The notes below the pieces were generated by a model that worked only from the letters and a program-made list of their open reading frames with translations, had not been told where the DNA came from and made no database searches. From Bacteroidales bacterium (GTDB taxonomy: Bacteria > Bacteroidota > Bacteroidia > Bacteroidales > ML635J-15), in assembly GCA_023228725.1 (NCBI GenBank), contig JALOAQ010000065.1:1-16608 (forward strand): a DNA stretch of 16,608 nt, written 5' to 3'. Position numbers and translations under genes: made by a program. Below are positions 7,478-14,672 of the stretch, piece after piece (position 1 is the first letter of the stretch; each line of letters begins with the position of its first letter).

Positions 7478-8728
7478 ATGCTAGAAATCATTAACAAAAA
7501 AACACTAGGAATTAACGGTTTAGGAAGAATTGGTAAACTTACTTTATGGTATCATTTATCAAAAAAGTATTTTGACGGTATAGTAATTAACGTGGGAAGA
7601 GAAGTTGGTAAAAAGTTTGAAGATTTAATACATATGATTAGCTCAGACACAACTTATGGAAGATTAGATAATTTTTTATATGGTCATAGTGGTAAAAAAG
7701 CTGAAATCAAAATTATCGACAGAAACTCGGGTTTGATAAGCATAGATGATTTTTCGGTAAAATTTTTATACACTGATAGAAACCCAAAAGATATTAAATG
7801 GAGAGAAGAGGGAGTAAAAGTTGTTATTGACTGTACAGGAAAGTTTTTAGACCCAACTCTATCTGCTAACGATCCAAAAGGAAGCTTAACAGGACATATA
7901 GAAGCAGGTGCTCTAAAAGTTATTGCAAGTGCGCCATTTAAAATAAAAAATCTTGCTTTAGAAAATCCAGATGAATATCCTACATTAATTTATGGAATAA
8001 ACCACAATAGTTTTGATGCTGAAAAACATCATATTATTTCTGCTGCAAGTTGCACAACAACAGGCTTAGCCCATATGGTAAAACCATTATTAGAAGATGA
8101 AGAAACTAAAAGAGTATTAACAGCCAGTATGACAACTGTACACGCAGCTACTAATACGCAAAGTGTTTTAGACTCTGTACCTACAACAGGAACTTCAGAT
8201 TTGCGAAAAAATAGATCGGTTTTAAATAATATTATTTTAAGTTCAACCGGAGCTGCAAAAACATTAGAAAGAGTAATACCTCAAGCCGCTAATTTTGGAT
8301 TTATGGCAGATTCTATTCGTATTCCTACTCCTAGTGTTTCGCTTATTTCACTAAATATTACTTTTAGTTCTCGATTAAACGAAAATGGGATGCCTTATAT
8401 AAATGCTCAATATTTAAAAGAAATTTACAAAACCGCAGCAAGTGGCTCACAAAAAAACCTTTTGTACTTCTCTGATATTCAGAACGTTTCTACTGATTTA
8501 ATGGGTTTAAATGCAGCTGTTGTTATTGAAGGCAATGAATTGCATACAAGAACCGGTTTTTTACAATTACATCCAGATACTTTGTTACAAGCAGGCATTC
8601 ACGAAACTAATGAAGTAAACCTACCCGTAACTCATGCAAAAATATTAGGCTGGTACGATAATGAATACGGTAGTTATGTTTATTGTCTTGGGCAACTCGC
8701 AGAATTTGTTGACTCACAAATAAATTAA
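7478..8728 (+). CDS. gap: Divergent long GAPDH-family protein
   Basis: At 416 residues this is about 80 longer than ordinary GAPDH. It keeps the Rossmann motif NGLGRIG (13-19), catalytic Cys192 in 'SAASCTTTG', His222 in 'TTVHAATNTQ', the phosphate loop 'SSTGAAK' (256-262), 'RIPTPSVSL' (281-289) and 'WYDNEYGSY' (392-400). The Asn and second Cys of the usual CTTNC are Thr and Gly, TND is TNT, and the segment after the second strand reads 'INVGREVG' without the usual NAD-ribose aspartate. That allows, but does not prove, NADP use. Extra length falls mainly around 45-100, 125-170 and 360-385. It is the last gene of the operon. It complements the first GAPDH: the phosphate loop altered there is intact here. 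Likely cytosolic dehydrogenase; substrate and direction unknown. Confidence 0.85.
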   Translation: MLEIINKKTLGINGLGRIGKLTLWYHLSKKYFDGIVINVGREVGKKFEDLIHMISSDTTYGRLDNFLYGHSGKKAEIKIIDRNSGLISIDDFSVKFLYTDRNPKDIKWREEGVKVVIDCTGKFLDPTLSANDPKGSLTGHIEAGALKVIASAPFKIKNLALENPDEYPTLIYGINHNSFDAEKHHIISAASCTTTGLAHMVKPLLEDEETKRVLTASMTTVHAATNTQSVLDSVPTTGTSDLRKNRSVLNNIILSSTGAAKTLERVIPQAANFGFMADSIRIPTPSVSLISLNITFSSRLNENGMPYINAQYLKEIYKTAASGSQKNLLYFSDIQNVSTDLMGLNAAVVIEGNELHTRTGFLQLHPDTLLQAGIHETNEVNLPVTHAKILGWYDNEYGSYVYCLGQLAEFVDSQIN

Positions 8729-8778
8729 ATTTAATTAAAATTTAATGATTTTAAACCCTTTAATTTAGAAATATTTTA

Positions 8779-8786
8779 TACTTTTG
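8779..8786 (+). promoter_or_regulatory. Bacteroidota-type -7 box of the cytochrome bd operon
   Basis: TACTTTTG is an exact match to TAnnTTTG, 20 bases before the ATG of the DUF4492 gene, giving a short leader. No clear -33 TTTG is seen, and no obvious redox-regulator palindrome. The 78-base gap between the preceding gene and this operon holds only A/T-rich sequence without a good terminator, so read-through from the gap operon is possible. Confidence 0.5.
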
Positions 8787-8806
8787 TTGTATATTTTAAA
8801 AGAGAA

Positions 8807-9043
8807 ATGCTAAAACGGATTTTTAGATTTTATTATCAGGGTTTTCGTGATATGCCTAAATGGGGCAAGCAAATTTGGTTAATACTTTTAATTAAATTAT
8901 TCGTTATTTTCGTTTTAGTTAAATTTATTTTCTTTCCAAACTTTTTAAAAACAAATTTTTCAACAGATAAAGAGCGTAGCGACTACGTTTTTAATGAATT
9001 AATTAATAAATCAGAAAATGACTCAATTACTGTTAAACATTGA
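8807..9043 (+). CDS. DUF4492 family small membrane protein, cytochrome bd-associated
   Basis: This 78-residue protein has one hydrophobic helix (about 23-43, 'QIWLILLIKLFVIFVLVKF') flanked by basic residues, then 'FFPNFLK' and a charged tail. The N-terminal pattern 'RIFRFYYQGFRDMPKWGK' plus one helix resembles DUF4492, a small family that I know to sit directly upstream of cydA in Bacteroidota and some Campylobacterota. Its end overlaps the start of cydA by 26 bases in another frame, so translation is probably coupled. A role in assembly or stability of the oxidase is inferred from context; no biochemical role can be read from the sequence. Confidence 0.85.
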   Translation: MLKRIFRFYYQGFRDMPKWGKQIWLILLIKLFVIFVLVKFIFFPNFLKTNFSTDKERSDYVFNELINKSENDSITVKH

Positions 9044-10589
9044 CTTGTCTTTAGTAGATTGGTCTAGGGCTCAATTTGCCTTAACTGCAATGTATCATTG
9101 GTTATTTGTTCCATTAACATTAGGTATATTATTTATAATAGCCATAATGGAAACTATTTATGTAAAAACAAACGACCCTGAATGGAAACGCATAACTAGA
9201 TTTTGGATGAAATTATTCGGAATTAATTTTGCTATTGGTGTTGCTACAGGATTAATTCTTGAATTTGAATTTGGCACAAACTGGTCAAACTATTCATGGT
9301 TTGTTGGCGACATATTTGGTGCTCCATTAGCTATTGAAGGAATTATGGCATTTTTTATGGAATCTACTTTTATTGCCATAATGTTTTTTGGTTGGAATAA
9401 AGTAAGCAAAAAATTTCATCTTACAGCAACTTGGTTAACAGCAATTGGGGCAAGTTTATCGGCTTTGTGGATTTTAGTAGCAAACGCCTGGATGCAAAAC
9501 CCCGTAGGAATGCAATTTAACCCGATAACTGCAAGAAACGAAATGATGAATTTTTGGGAAGTGTTGTTTTCGCCGGTAGCAATAAATAAATTTTTACATA
9601 CAGTTTTTAGCGGATATACGCTTGGAGCTTTATTTGTTATCGGAATAAGCTCGTTTTATTTATTGAAAAAACGTGAAATTTTATTGGCAAAACGCAGTAT
9701 TATTATAGCTTCTGTTTTTGGAATGATAGGAATTTTAATGACAATTTTCACTGGTCATGGCTCAGCCGTTCAAGTTGCGAAACACCAACCCATGAAACTT
9801 GCTGCAATGGAAGGCTTATACGAAGGTGGAAAAGAAGCTGAACTAATGGCTTTTGCTATTTTAAACCCTAAAAAAACTTTTGACAATGAAGAAAATCCTT
9901 TTCTAATAAAATTTGGCTTTAAAGGCATGTTGTCATACTTAATAGATTTTAATACGCAAACTTATGTTGCAGGCATAAATGATTTAATCCACGGAAATCC
10001 TGAACAAAATATTTTATCTGTTGCTGATAGAAAAATTTTAGGAGATTCTGCTTTAAATGCACTATTGGATTATAAAAAAGCTGTGGAAAATGATGATGAA
10101 GTTTTAGCAAATAATAGTTTGAAAATTATAGACAGAAATTTTTCTCATTTTGGCTATTCATATGTTCAAAAACCCGAAGATATAATTCCACATATTCCTT
10201 TGGTTTTTTATAGTTTCCACTTAATGGTAATATTTGGAAGTTTATTTGTTTTGATATTTTTAATTTTTGGTTGGTTAACAATAAAAAATAAAATTGATAA
10301 TTTTAAATATTCAAAACTTATTTATATTCTTGGGCTTTTAGGAATTCCAATGGCATATATTGCAAGCGAATCGGGTTGGATAGTTGCAGAAGTAGGCCGA
10401 CAACCCTGGGTAATTCAAGATTTAATGACAACAAGTGCAGCAGTAACAAATATTAGCTCGGCTTCGGTTCAACTAACATTTTGGATTTTTGCATTTATTT
10501 TTACTATATTATTAATTGTTGAAATTAGTATAATGTCAAGATTTGTTAAAATAGGTCCTGAAAAACCTAAAAATGAAGGAGGAAAATAA
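9018..10589 (+). CDS. cydA: Cytochrome bd ubiquinol/menaquinol oxidase subunit I
   Basis: CydA oxidises quinol and carries hemes b558, b595 and d in the inner membrane, reducing oxygen to water with high affinity. The 523 residues show the expected heme ligands: His27 in 'MYHWLFVPLT', His194 in 'FLHTVFSGY' and Met403 in 'FYSFHLMV'. Glu107 and Glu115 lie in 'GAPLAIEG...MEST', and the quinol-loop residues Lys260 and Glu265 in 'PMKLAAMEG'. 'GRQPW' is at 460-464. About nine hydrophobic helices are visible. The residue aligned with E. coli Arg391 appears to be His401. Residues of about 270-390 form a hydrophilic Q-loop region with family-specific insertions. Start ATG9018 overlaps the DUF4492 gene, and cydB follows after two bases. 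Confidence 0.97.
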   Translation: MTQLLLNIDLSLVDWSRAQFALTAMYHWLFVPLTLGILFIIAIMETIYVKTNDPEWKRITRFWMKLFGINFAIGVATGLILEFEFGTNWSNYSWFVGDIFGAPLAIEGIMAFFMESTFIAIMFFGWNKVSKKFHLTATWLTAIGASLSALWILVANAWMQNPVGMQFNPITARNEMMNFWEVLFSPVAINKFLHTVFSGYTLGALFVIGISSFYLLKKREILLAKRSIIIASVFGMIGILMTIFTGHGSAVQVAKHQPMKLAAMEGLYEGGKEAELMAFAILNPKKTFDNEENPFLIKFGFKGMLSYLIDFNTQTYVAGINDLIHGNPEQNILSVADRKILGDSALNALLDYKKAVENDDEVLANNSLKIIDRNFSHFGYSYVQKPEDIIPHIPLVFYSFHLMVIFGSLFVLIFLIFGWLTIKNKIDNFKYSKLIYILGLLGIPMAYIASESGWIVAEVGRQPWVIQDLMTTSAAVTNISSASVQLTFWIFAFIFTILLIVEISIMSRFVKIGPEKPKNEGGK

Positions 10590-10591
10590 TT

Positions 10592-11731
10592 ATGATTACA
10601 TTAGAAATAAGTCATCTGTTTTTACAACAATATTGGTGGTTTTTAGTATCATTTCTTGCAGCTAGTTTAGTGTTTTTAATGTTTGTTCAAGGTGGGCAAA
10701 CCTTGATTTTTTCTATTGGAAAAACTAATTTAGAAAGAAATTTAATCATTAATACTTTGGGTAGAAAATGGGAACTCACTTTTACTACTTTAGTGGTTTT
10801 TGGAGGTGCATTTTTTGCTTCATTTCCCTTATTTTATGCAACAAGTTTTGGCGGTGCTTACTGGGCTTGGACAGCTTTGTTGTTAGCATTTACTATTCAA
10901 GCAATTTCTTATGAATATAGAACTAAAAAAGGAAACCTGTTTGGTCCAAAATTTTTTGAAGCACTTATGTTTATAAATGGATTATTTGGAACTTTACTAA
11001 TTGGAATTATTGTTGGCACAATGTTTAATGGAGCTGAATTTTCATTAAACAGCCTAAACAACATGTCTTGGCATAATTCTGCTCGTGGATTAGAAGCAGT
11101 TTTAAATTGGCATAATCTATCCCTTGGTTTAGCAATATTTTTTCTTGCCCGAATTTCTGGTCTTTTATATTTTATTATGACTGTTGATGATGAAAACGTT
11201 TATGCTAATTCAAAAAAACGACTATTGTATAATGCCCTTCCATTTTTAGTGTTTTTTATTGCTTTTATCATTAAACTTCTAATAATAAGCGGCTTTGCTA
11301 TTGATAATCAAGGAAAAGTTTTTATGGAAAATTATAAATATTTGAATAATTTTCTGCAAATGCCTATTGTTTTAATTATGTTTTTACTTGGCCTTATTGG
11401 AGTTTTATTTGGAATTATTAAAACATATTTTTCAAAAACTAAATTTGATAAAGGATTTTGGTTTACATCTGTGGGAATAGTCCTAACAGTACTTGCTTTA
11501 TTTTTAAATTTAGGATATAATAATACAGCTTTCTATCCTTCAAGCTACGATATTCAAAGCTCATTAACAATTCAAAATGCTTCTTCCTCATTATTCACCT
11601 TACAAGTTATGAGCATAGTTTCATTGTTTATACCTGTTGTTATTGCTTATATTATTGTAGTTTGGCGTGCAATGAATAAAACAAAAATTTCTAAACAAGA
11701 AGTTGAAGATAAAAATGAAATTACTTATTAA
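10592..11731 (+). CDS. cydB: Cytochrome bd oxidase subunit II
   Basis: CydB is the structural partner of CydA in the membrane. The 379 residues form about eight to nine hydrophobic helices. Family landmarks are 'LGRKWELTFTTLVVFGGAFF' around residues 56-75, 'FPLFYATSFGGAYW' and 'YEYRTKKGN'. By eye, the first-helix motif that reads DGFDMGVG in E. coli is replaced by 'VQGGQTLIF' (32-40), and the conserved W-D after it is W-E; both are acidic positions linked to proton entry in E. coli. This looks like the Bacteroidota form rather than decay, since the rest is intact. The gene lies between cydA (2-base gap) and a 39-residue membrane protein (11-base gap). Confidence 0.95.
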   Translation: MITLEISHLFLQQYWWFLVSFLAASLVFLMFVQGGQTLIFSIGKTNLERNLIINTLGRKWELTFTTLVVFGGAFFASFPLFYATSFGGAYWAWTALLLAFTIQAISYEYRTKKGNLFGPKFFEALMFINGLFGTLLIGIIVGTMFNGAEFSLNSLNNMSWHNSARGLEAVLNWHNLSLGLAIFFLARISGLLYFIMTVDDENVYANSKKRLLYNALPFLVFFIAFIIKLLIISGFAIDNQGKVFMENYKYLNNFLQMPIVLIMFLLGLIGVLFGIIKTYFSKTKFDKGFWFTSVGIVLTVLALFLNLGYNNTAFYPSSYDIQSSLTIQNASSSLFTLQVMSIVSLFIPVVIAYIIVVWRAMNKTKISKQEVEDKNEITY

Positions 11732-11742
11732 AATATACAACT

Positions 11743-11862
11743 ATGCAATATATAAACGAAATACTTATGCTGCTTTCATGGCCTCTGCTTATTTTCATAG
11801 CTTATGTTTTAGGGCGTTTGGGCTTAAAAAATTTTGATAAAAATAATAAAAAACTAAAATAA
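11743..11862 (+). CDS. 39-residue single-helix membrane protein, candidate cytochrome bd small subunit
   Basis: A short ORF begins with ATG 11 bases after cydB and ends three bases before the next gene. The product has one hydrophobic helix (about residues 7-25, including 'MLLSWPLLIFIAYVLGRLG') and a lysine/asparagine-rich tail ending 'NNKKLK', so the C-terminus is probably cytoplasmic. Its size, position and topology parallel CydX/CydH-type single-helix subunits that bind CydA in other bacteria. No sequence similarity to E. coli CydX is evident, so the assignment is by analogy. Its tight packing between two genes supports it being real. Confidence 0.65.
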   Translation: MQYINEILMLLSWPLLIFIAYVLGRLGLKNFDKNNKKLK

Positions 11863-11865
11863 TTT

Positions 11866-12783
11866 ATGATTACTTCGTATCAGTTTGTAAAATTTAGGGA
11901 AGATTCTTTTGTTGAATTTCATCGTCAATTGACAGAAATGAACACAATCTCATGTTTTGATTTTGAAGATAGTATTATGGATTTTAAAACTAATGATTCT
12001 AACCGCTACAAATCAGACCATAGGGAAAAAGTGATGAGATTGCTAAATAAGTTTAAATCGAAAATTTTAAAAACATGGTTAGGTTTTAGAATTAACGAAT
12101 ATGGCACAAATAAATATTTTGACGATATAGCTGCAATTAAAAGTTTAGGAGATATTAAAATTCGTTGTATATTTTTATCTAATTGTTCATCTGTAAAAGT
12201 TTTAAAAACATTTTTATCAGAAACCGAAGATATTAGATACGATGAAGTTATTCCAATTATTGAAAGTAACGAAGCTTTTAATAATTTAGAAGAAATATTG
12301 AAATTAAAAGACCCACGTTTTAAAAATATTGCATTCGGACATTGCGACTATAATCTAAGTTGTAATTTATTTCCATTTGTTCATCAAGATAATCCCAAAT
12401 ACTGGTATTGGATTAAAAAGTTTGAACAAGTTTGCAAACAAGAAAATATAGGTTTTATTAATTCGCTTTACTTAAATGTAAATCATAACAACTATTTTAA
12501 TTTAATGTTAAAAAATACAAGTAGATTTTTTGATAATTGGGGACAAATAACTCTGACTACCGAACAAAGTAAATTATGTTATAATTTTAAAGACGACAAG
12601 ATTTTAAACCTTCCTGAATTTGATTTAATTGGAAATAATTCTATAAAAGATTTTGCAACAAAAATTATTACACTTTTCGACAAATATAATCCTGAAGGCA
12701 AAGGTTATACTATAATGCCGGAAACAAAAACTTTTATTAGTCCTCACGAATATGTTGCCGCCAAAAGATTTGTAAACGAATAA
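11866..12783 (+). CDS. HpcH/HpaI aldolase / citrate lyase beta (CitE)-like protein
   Basis: The family folds as a TIM barrel and makes or breaks C-C bonds of acyl-CoA or 2-keto-acid substrates using Mg2+. Signatures in order are 'FDFEDSI' (31-37; CitE 'DLEDAV'), 'GFRINEYGT' with Arg75 (73-81), 'DDIAAI' (86-91), 'IPIIES' with Glu133 as likely metal ligand (129-134), and 'IAFGHCDYNL' with Asp161 as likely metal ligand (155-164). The C-terminal 'TFISPHEYVAAKRFV' resembles the IHPxQ region. At 305 residues it has normal length but is a divergent member with several unusual cysteines. The substrate cannot be told; it need not be citrate-related, as no citrate lyase alpha or gamma genes are nearby. 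It starts three bases after the 39-residue ORF and 17 bases before a dehydrogenase gene, so it is likely in the same transcript. Confidence 0.75.
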   Translation: MITSYQFVKFREDSFVEFHRQLTEMNTISCFDFEDSIMDFKTNDSNRYKSDHREKVMRLLNKFKSKILKTWLGFRINEYGTNKYFDDIAAIKSLGDIKIRCIFLSNCSSVKVLKTFLSETEDIRYDEVIPIIESNEAFNNLEEILKLKDPRFKNIAFGHCDYNLSCNLFPFVHQDNPKYWYWIKKFEQVCKQENIGFINSLYLNVNHNNYFNLMLKNTSRFFDNWGQITLTTEQSKLCYNFKDDKILNLPEFDLIGNNSIKDFATKIITLFDKYNPEGKGYTIMPETKTFISPHEYVAAKRFVNE

Positions 12784-12800
12784 ATATATATTTTAATAAA

Positions 12801-13562
12801 ATGAAAAAAAATGCTTTAATATCTGGTGCTACAGCAGGAATTGGAAAAGCTACAGCACTTTTATTATCAAAAAATGGGTATAATTTAATTTTAACAGGAA
12901 GACGCAAAGAAAGGTTAGACAAGCTAAAAATAGAAATAGAATCTCAATCAAAAGTTAAAGTAATATGTTTAAACTTTGATATTCGTTCTAATAACGAAGT
13001 TTGCAAAGCTATTGACAGTTTGCCACAAGATTTTAAAAAAATTGATTTATTAGTAAATAATGCTGGCTTGGCAATGGGACTAAGCACAATTCAATCTGGA
13101 GATTTAGAAGATTGGGAAACAATGATAGATACTAATATTAAAGGACTCTTGTATTTAACTCTTAAAATTGCTCCTTTAATGATTGAACAAAAAACTGGAC
13201 ATATAATAAATATTGGTTCTATTGCAGGAAAAGAAGTATATCCCAACGGAAATGTATATTGTGCCACAAAACATGCCGTTGATGCTTTAAGCAAGTCCAT
13301 GCGTATTGACATGCTTCCATATGGAATTAAAGTTACCCAAATTGCACCCGGAATGGTTGATACAGAATTTTCAACAGTTCGTTTCCACGGCGATAAAGAA
13401 AAAGCCGACAAAGTTTATGAGGGACTAACTCCGCTTTATGCCGAAGATATTGCCGAAATTATATTATTCGTTGCTAATAGACCAAAACATGTAAATATAA
13501 ATGATATATTAGTAACACCACTTGCCCAAGCTACTGCCACAAATCTTGTAAGAAACTGTTAA
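12801..13562 (+). CDS. ydfG: NADP-dependent short-chain dehydrogenase, YdfG-like 3-hydroxy acid dehydrogenase
   Basis: This is a classical SDR of 253 residues: cofactor motif GATAGIG (9-15), 'TGRRKERL' (32-39; paired arginines favour NADP), 'NNAG' (86-89), and catalytic Ser140, Tyr153 and Lys157 in 'NIGSIAG' and 'VYCATKHAV'. Beyond the general family, 'DWETMIDTN', 'VRFHGDKEKADK' and 'KHVNIN' match my recollection of E. coli YdfG, which oxidises L-allo-threonine, serine and 3-hydroxypropionate and reduces malonic semialdehyde. The enzyme is cytosolic. It sits 17 bases after the CitE-like gene and three bases before a CysQ-like gene, which suggests shared expression and possibly reduction of a small semialdehyde product. 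The SDR call is certain; the specific substrate is inferred. Confidence 0.88.
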   Translation: MKKNALISGATAGIGKATALLLSKNGYNLILTGRRKERLDKLKIEIESQSKVKVICLNFDIRSNNEVCKAIDSLPQDFKKIDLLVNNAGLAMGLSTIQSGDLEDWETMIDTNIKGLLYLTLKIAPLMIEQKTGHIINIGSIAGKEVYPNGNVYCATKHAVDALSKSMRIDMLPYGIKVTQIAPGMVDTEFSTVRFHGDKEKADKVYEGLTPLYAEDIAEIILFVANRPKHVNINDILVTPLAQATATNLVRNC

Positions 13563-13565
13563 AAT

Positions 13566-14327
13566 ATGCAATTTCAAGAAAATAAAAATTTACTAATTGA
13601 ATTAGCTTTAAAAGCAGGAAACGAAACTTTAAAATATTTTAGAAAAGATTTTGACGTAAATTTAAAATCAGATAACTCACCTATTACAATAGCTGATATT
13701 GCAGCAAACGAAATAATTATAAACGGTTTAAAAAACACTAATATTGAAATTATCAGTGAAGAATCGGAAAATTTAAGTTTTGAAAAAAGAAAAAATCTTA
13801 AAAAATTTTGGATAGTTGACCCAATAGATGGGACAAAACAATTTGTAAAAGGCGAAGACGAATACACGATAAACATTGCTTTAATTTGTGAAAATACTGT
13901 AGTAGAAGGAATTGTCTTTGCTCCTGCTAAATCAGAATTGTATTATGGAAACATAAATTTAGGTGCAGAAAAAATTAATACCTTAACTAATAAAGTTGAA
14001 AATATTAAAATTAATCATAAAATTGAAAAACCAAAATTAGTTATCAGTAAATCACATTTGAATAAAAAAACTATAGATTTTGTGAATGCTTTTAAGCAAA
14101 AATTCCAAAATACTAAATATGAAAATCTAGGCAGTTCTTTAAAACTTTGTGCTGTTGCAAGCAATATGGCAAATATTTATCCACGCTTAGGTCAAATTAA
14201 TGAATGGGATATTGCAGCAGGACATGCAGTGCTAAAATCTGCAGGAGGAAATGTTTTTGATTTCGAAACAGGAAAAGAAATTATTTATAATTCTGAAATC
14301 TCAAAACACCCGACTTTTTTGCCATAA
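13566..14327 (+). CDS. cysQ: 3'(2'),5'-bisphosphate nucleotidase, CysQ-like inositol monophosphatase family
   Basis: CysQ hydrolyses 3'-phosphoadenosine 5'-phosphate to AMP and phosphate, which removes a by-product of sulfate assimilation; the enzyme is Mg2+-dependent and Li+-sensitive. The 253 residues carry the full metal site: 'ISEES' (63-67; Glu65-Glu66), 'WIVDPIDGTKQF' (82-93; Asp85, Asp88) and 'EWDIAAGHA' with Asp215 (213-221). 'SDNSPITIAD' (35-44), 'GSSLKLC' (189-195) and 'LKSAGG' also fit CysQ better than inositol monophosphatase. The gene starts three bases after the SDR stop and ends a long run of same-strand genes. No sulfate-assimilation genes are in view, so its role could be general PAP or sugar-phosphate clean-up. 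Confidence 0.87.
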   Translation: MQFQENKNLLIELALKAGNETLKYFRKDFDVNLKSDNSPITIADIAANEIIINGLKNTNIEIISEESENLSFEKRKNLKKFWIVDPIDGTKQFVKGEDEYTINIALICENTVVEGIVFAPAKSELYYGNINLGAEKINTLTNKVENIKINHKIEKPKLVISKSHLNKKTIDFVNAFKQKFQNTKYENLGSSLKLCAVASNMANIYPRLGQINEWDIAAGHAVLKSAGGNVFDFETGKEIIYNSEISKHPTFLP

Positions 14328-14557
14328 AAGATTTTGATTTCAAACAACAATTAATAGAAATTTACAAAAATAATGTTTTGTGAAATTTAATTATTAAACA
14401 AATATTTACTTAATTTTAAAAAATATTTTTAATTTGCAAATTTTAAAAACTCAAAAAAATGGCAAAATTATTTTTTTAGACAAATTTATAAAATTATCTA
14501 ACAAGCTAATAATGAACACGATACGTTCAAAAATCATTACTTAAATTCACTCAATAT
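14328..14557. other. Non-coding AT-rich spacer before the operator array
   Basis: Very AT-rich sequence without a gene. No GC-rich terminator is visible after the CysQ-like gene. A weak -7-like TTAATTTG (one mismatch to TAnnTTTG) lies at about 14432-14439 with nothing convincing downstream of it. A small imperfect dyad, TGAAC-N7-GTTCA, is at 14513-14529. The palindrome array begins at the right edge. Confidence 0.6.
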
Positions 14558-14558
14558 G

Positions 14559-14617
14559 TAACCATTTGGTTACTAACCATTCGGTTACTAACCATTTAGT
14601 TACTAACTAAAAGGTTA
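14559..14617. repeat. Operator-like array: four 14-bp palindromes with 15-bp period
   Basis: Four units of the form TAACC-N4-GGTTA lie at 14559-14572 and 14574-14587 (both perfect), 14589-14602 (AGTTA in the right arm) and 14604-14617 (TAACT in the left arm). Exactly one C separates each pair of neighbours. GTTAC therefore recurs at 14569, 14584, 14599 and 14614. The base after the last unit starts a decayed fifth unit whose TTTG (14625-14628) serves as the -33 promoter box. The geometry is that of tandem sites for a dimeric DNA-binding protein that would block or recruit RNA polymerase. Confidence 0.85.
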
Positions 14618-14624
14618 CAAAATA

Positions 14625-14656
14625 TTTGGTTTTTTGAAAAATATACTTTATATTTG
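14625..14656 (+). promoter_or_regulatory. Bacteroidota-type promoter of the ATPase gene
   Basis: A -33 box TTTG (14625-14628) and a -7 box TATATTTG (14649-14656) are separated by 20 bases, matching the Bacteroidota consensus TTTG-N19-21-TAnnTTTG. Transcription would begin around 14661-14664, about 10 bases before ATG14673. This argues against the in-frame TTG at 14634 as a start codon. The -33 box directly abuts the palindrome array. Confidence 0.72.
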
Positions 14657-14672
14657 TAATAAATTTACGAAA

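Noticed and set aside
8972..8982. GAGCGTAGCGA, shared by the DUF4492 gene and the intergenic repeat block
   Set aside because: Only 11 bases match and they lie in a normal-looking coding frame without the rest of the repeat; chance identity is more likely than a repeat insertion.
14634..14672. Upstream TTG start for the ATPase gene
   Set aside because: It would place the start codon between the -33 and -7 boxes of a good promoter; ATG14673 and family-like N-terminal sequence fit better.
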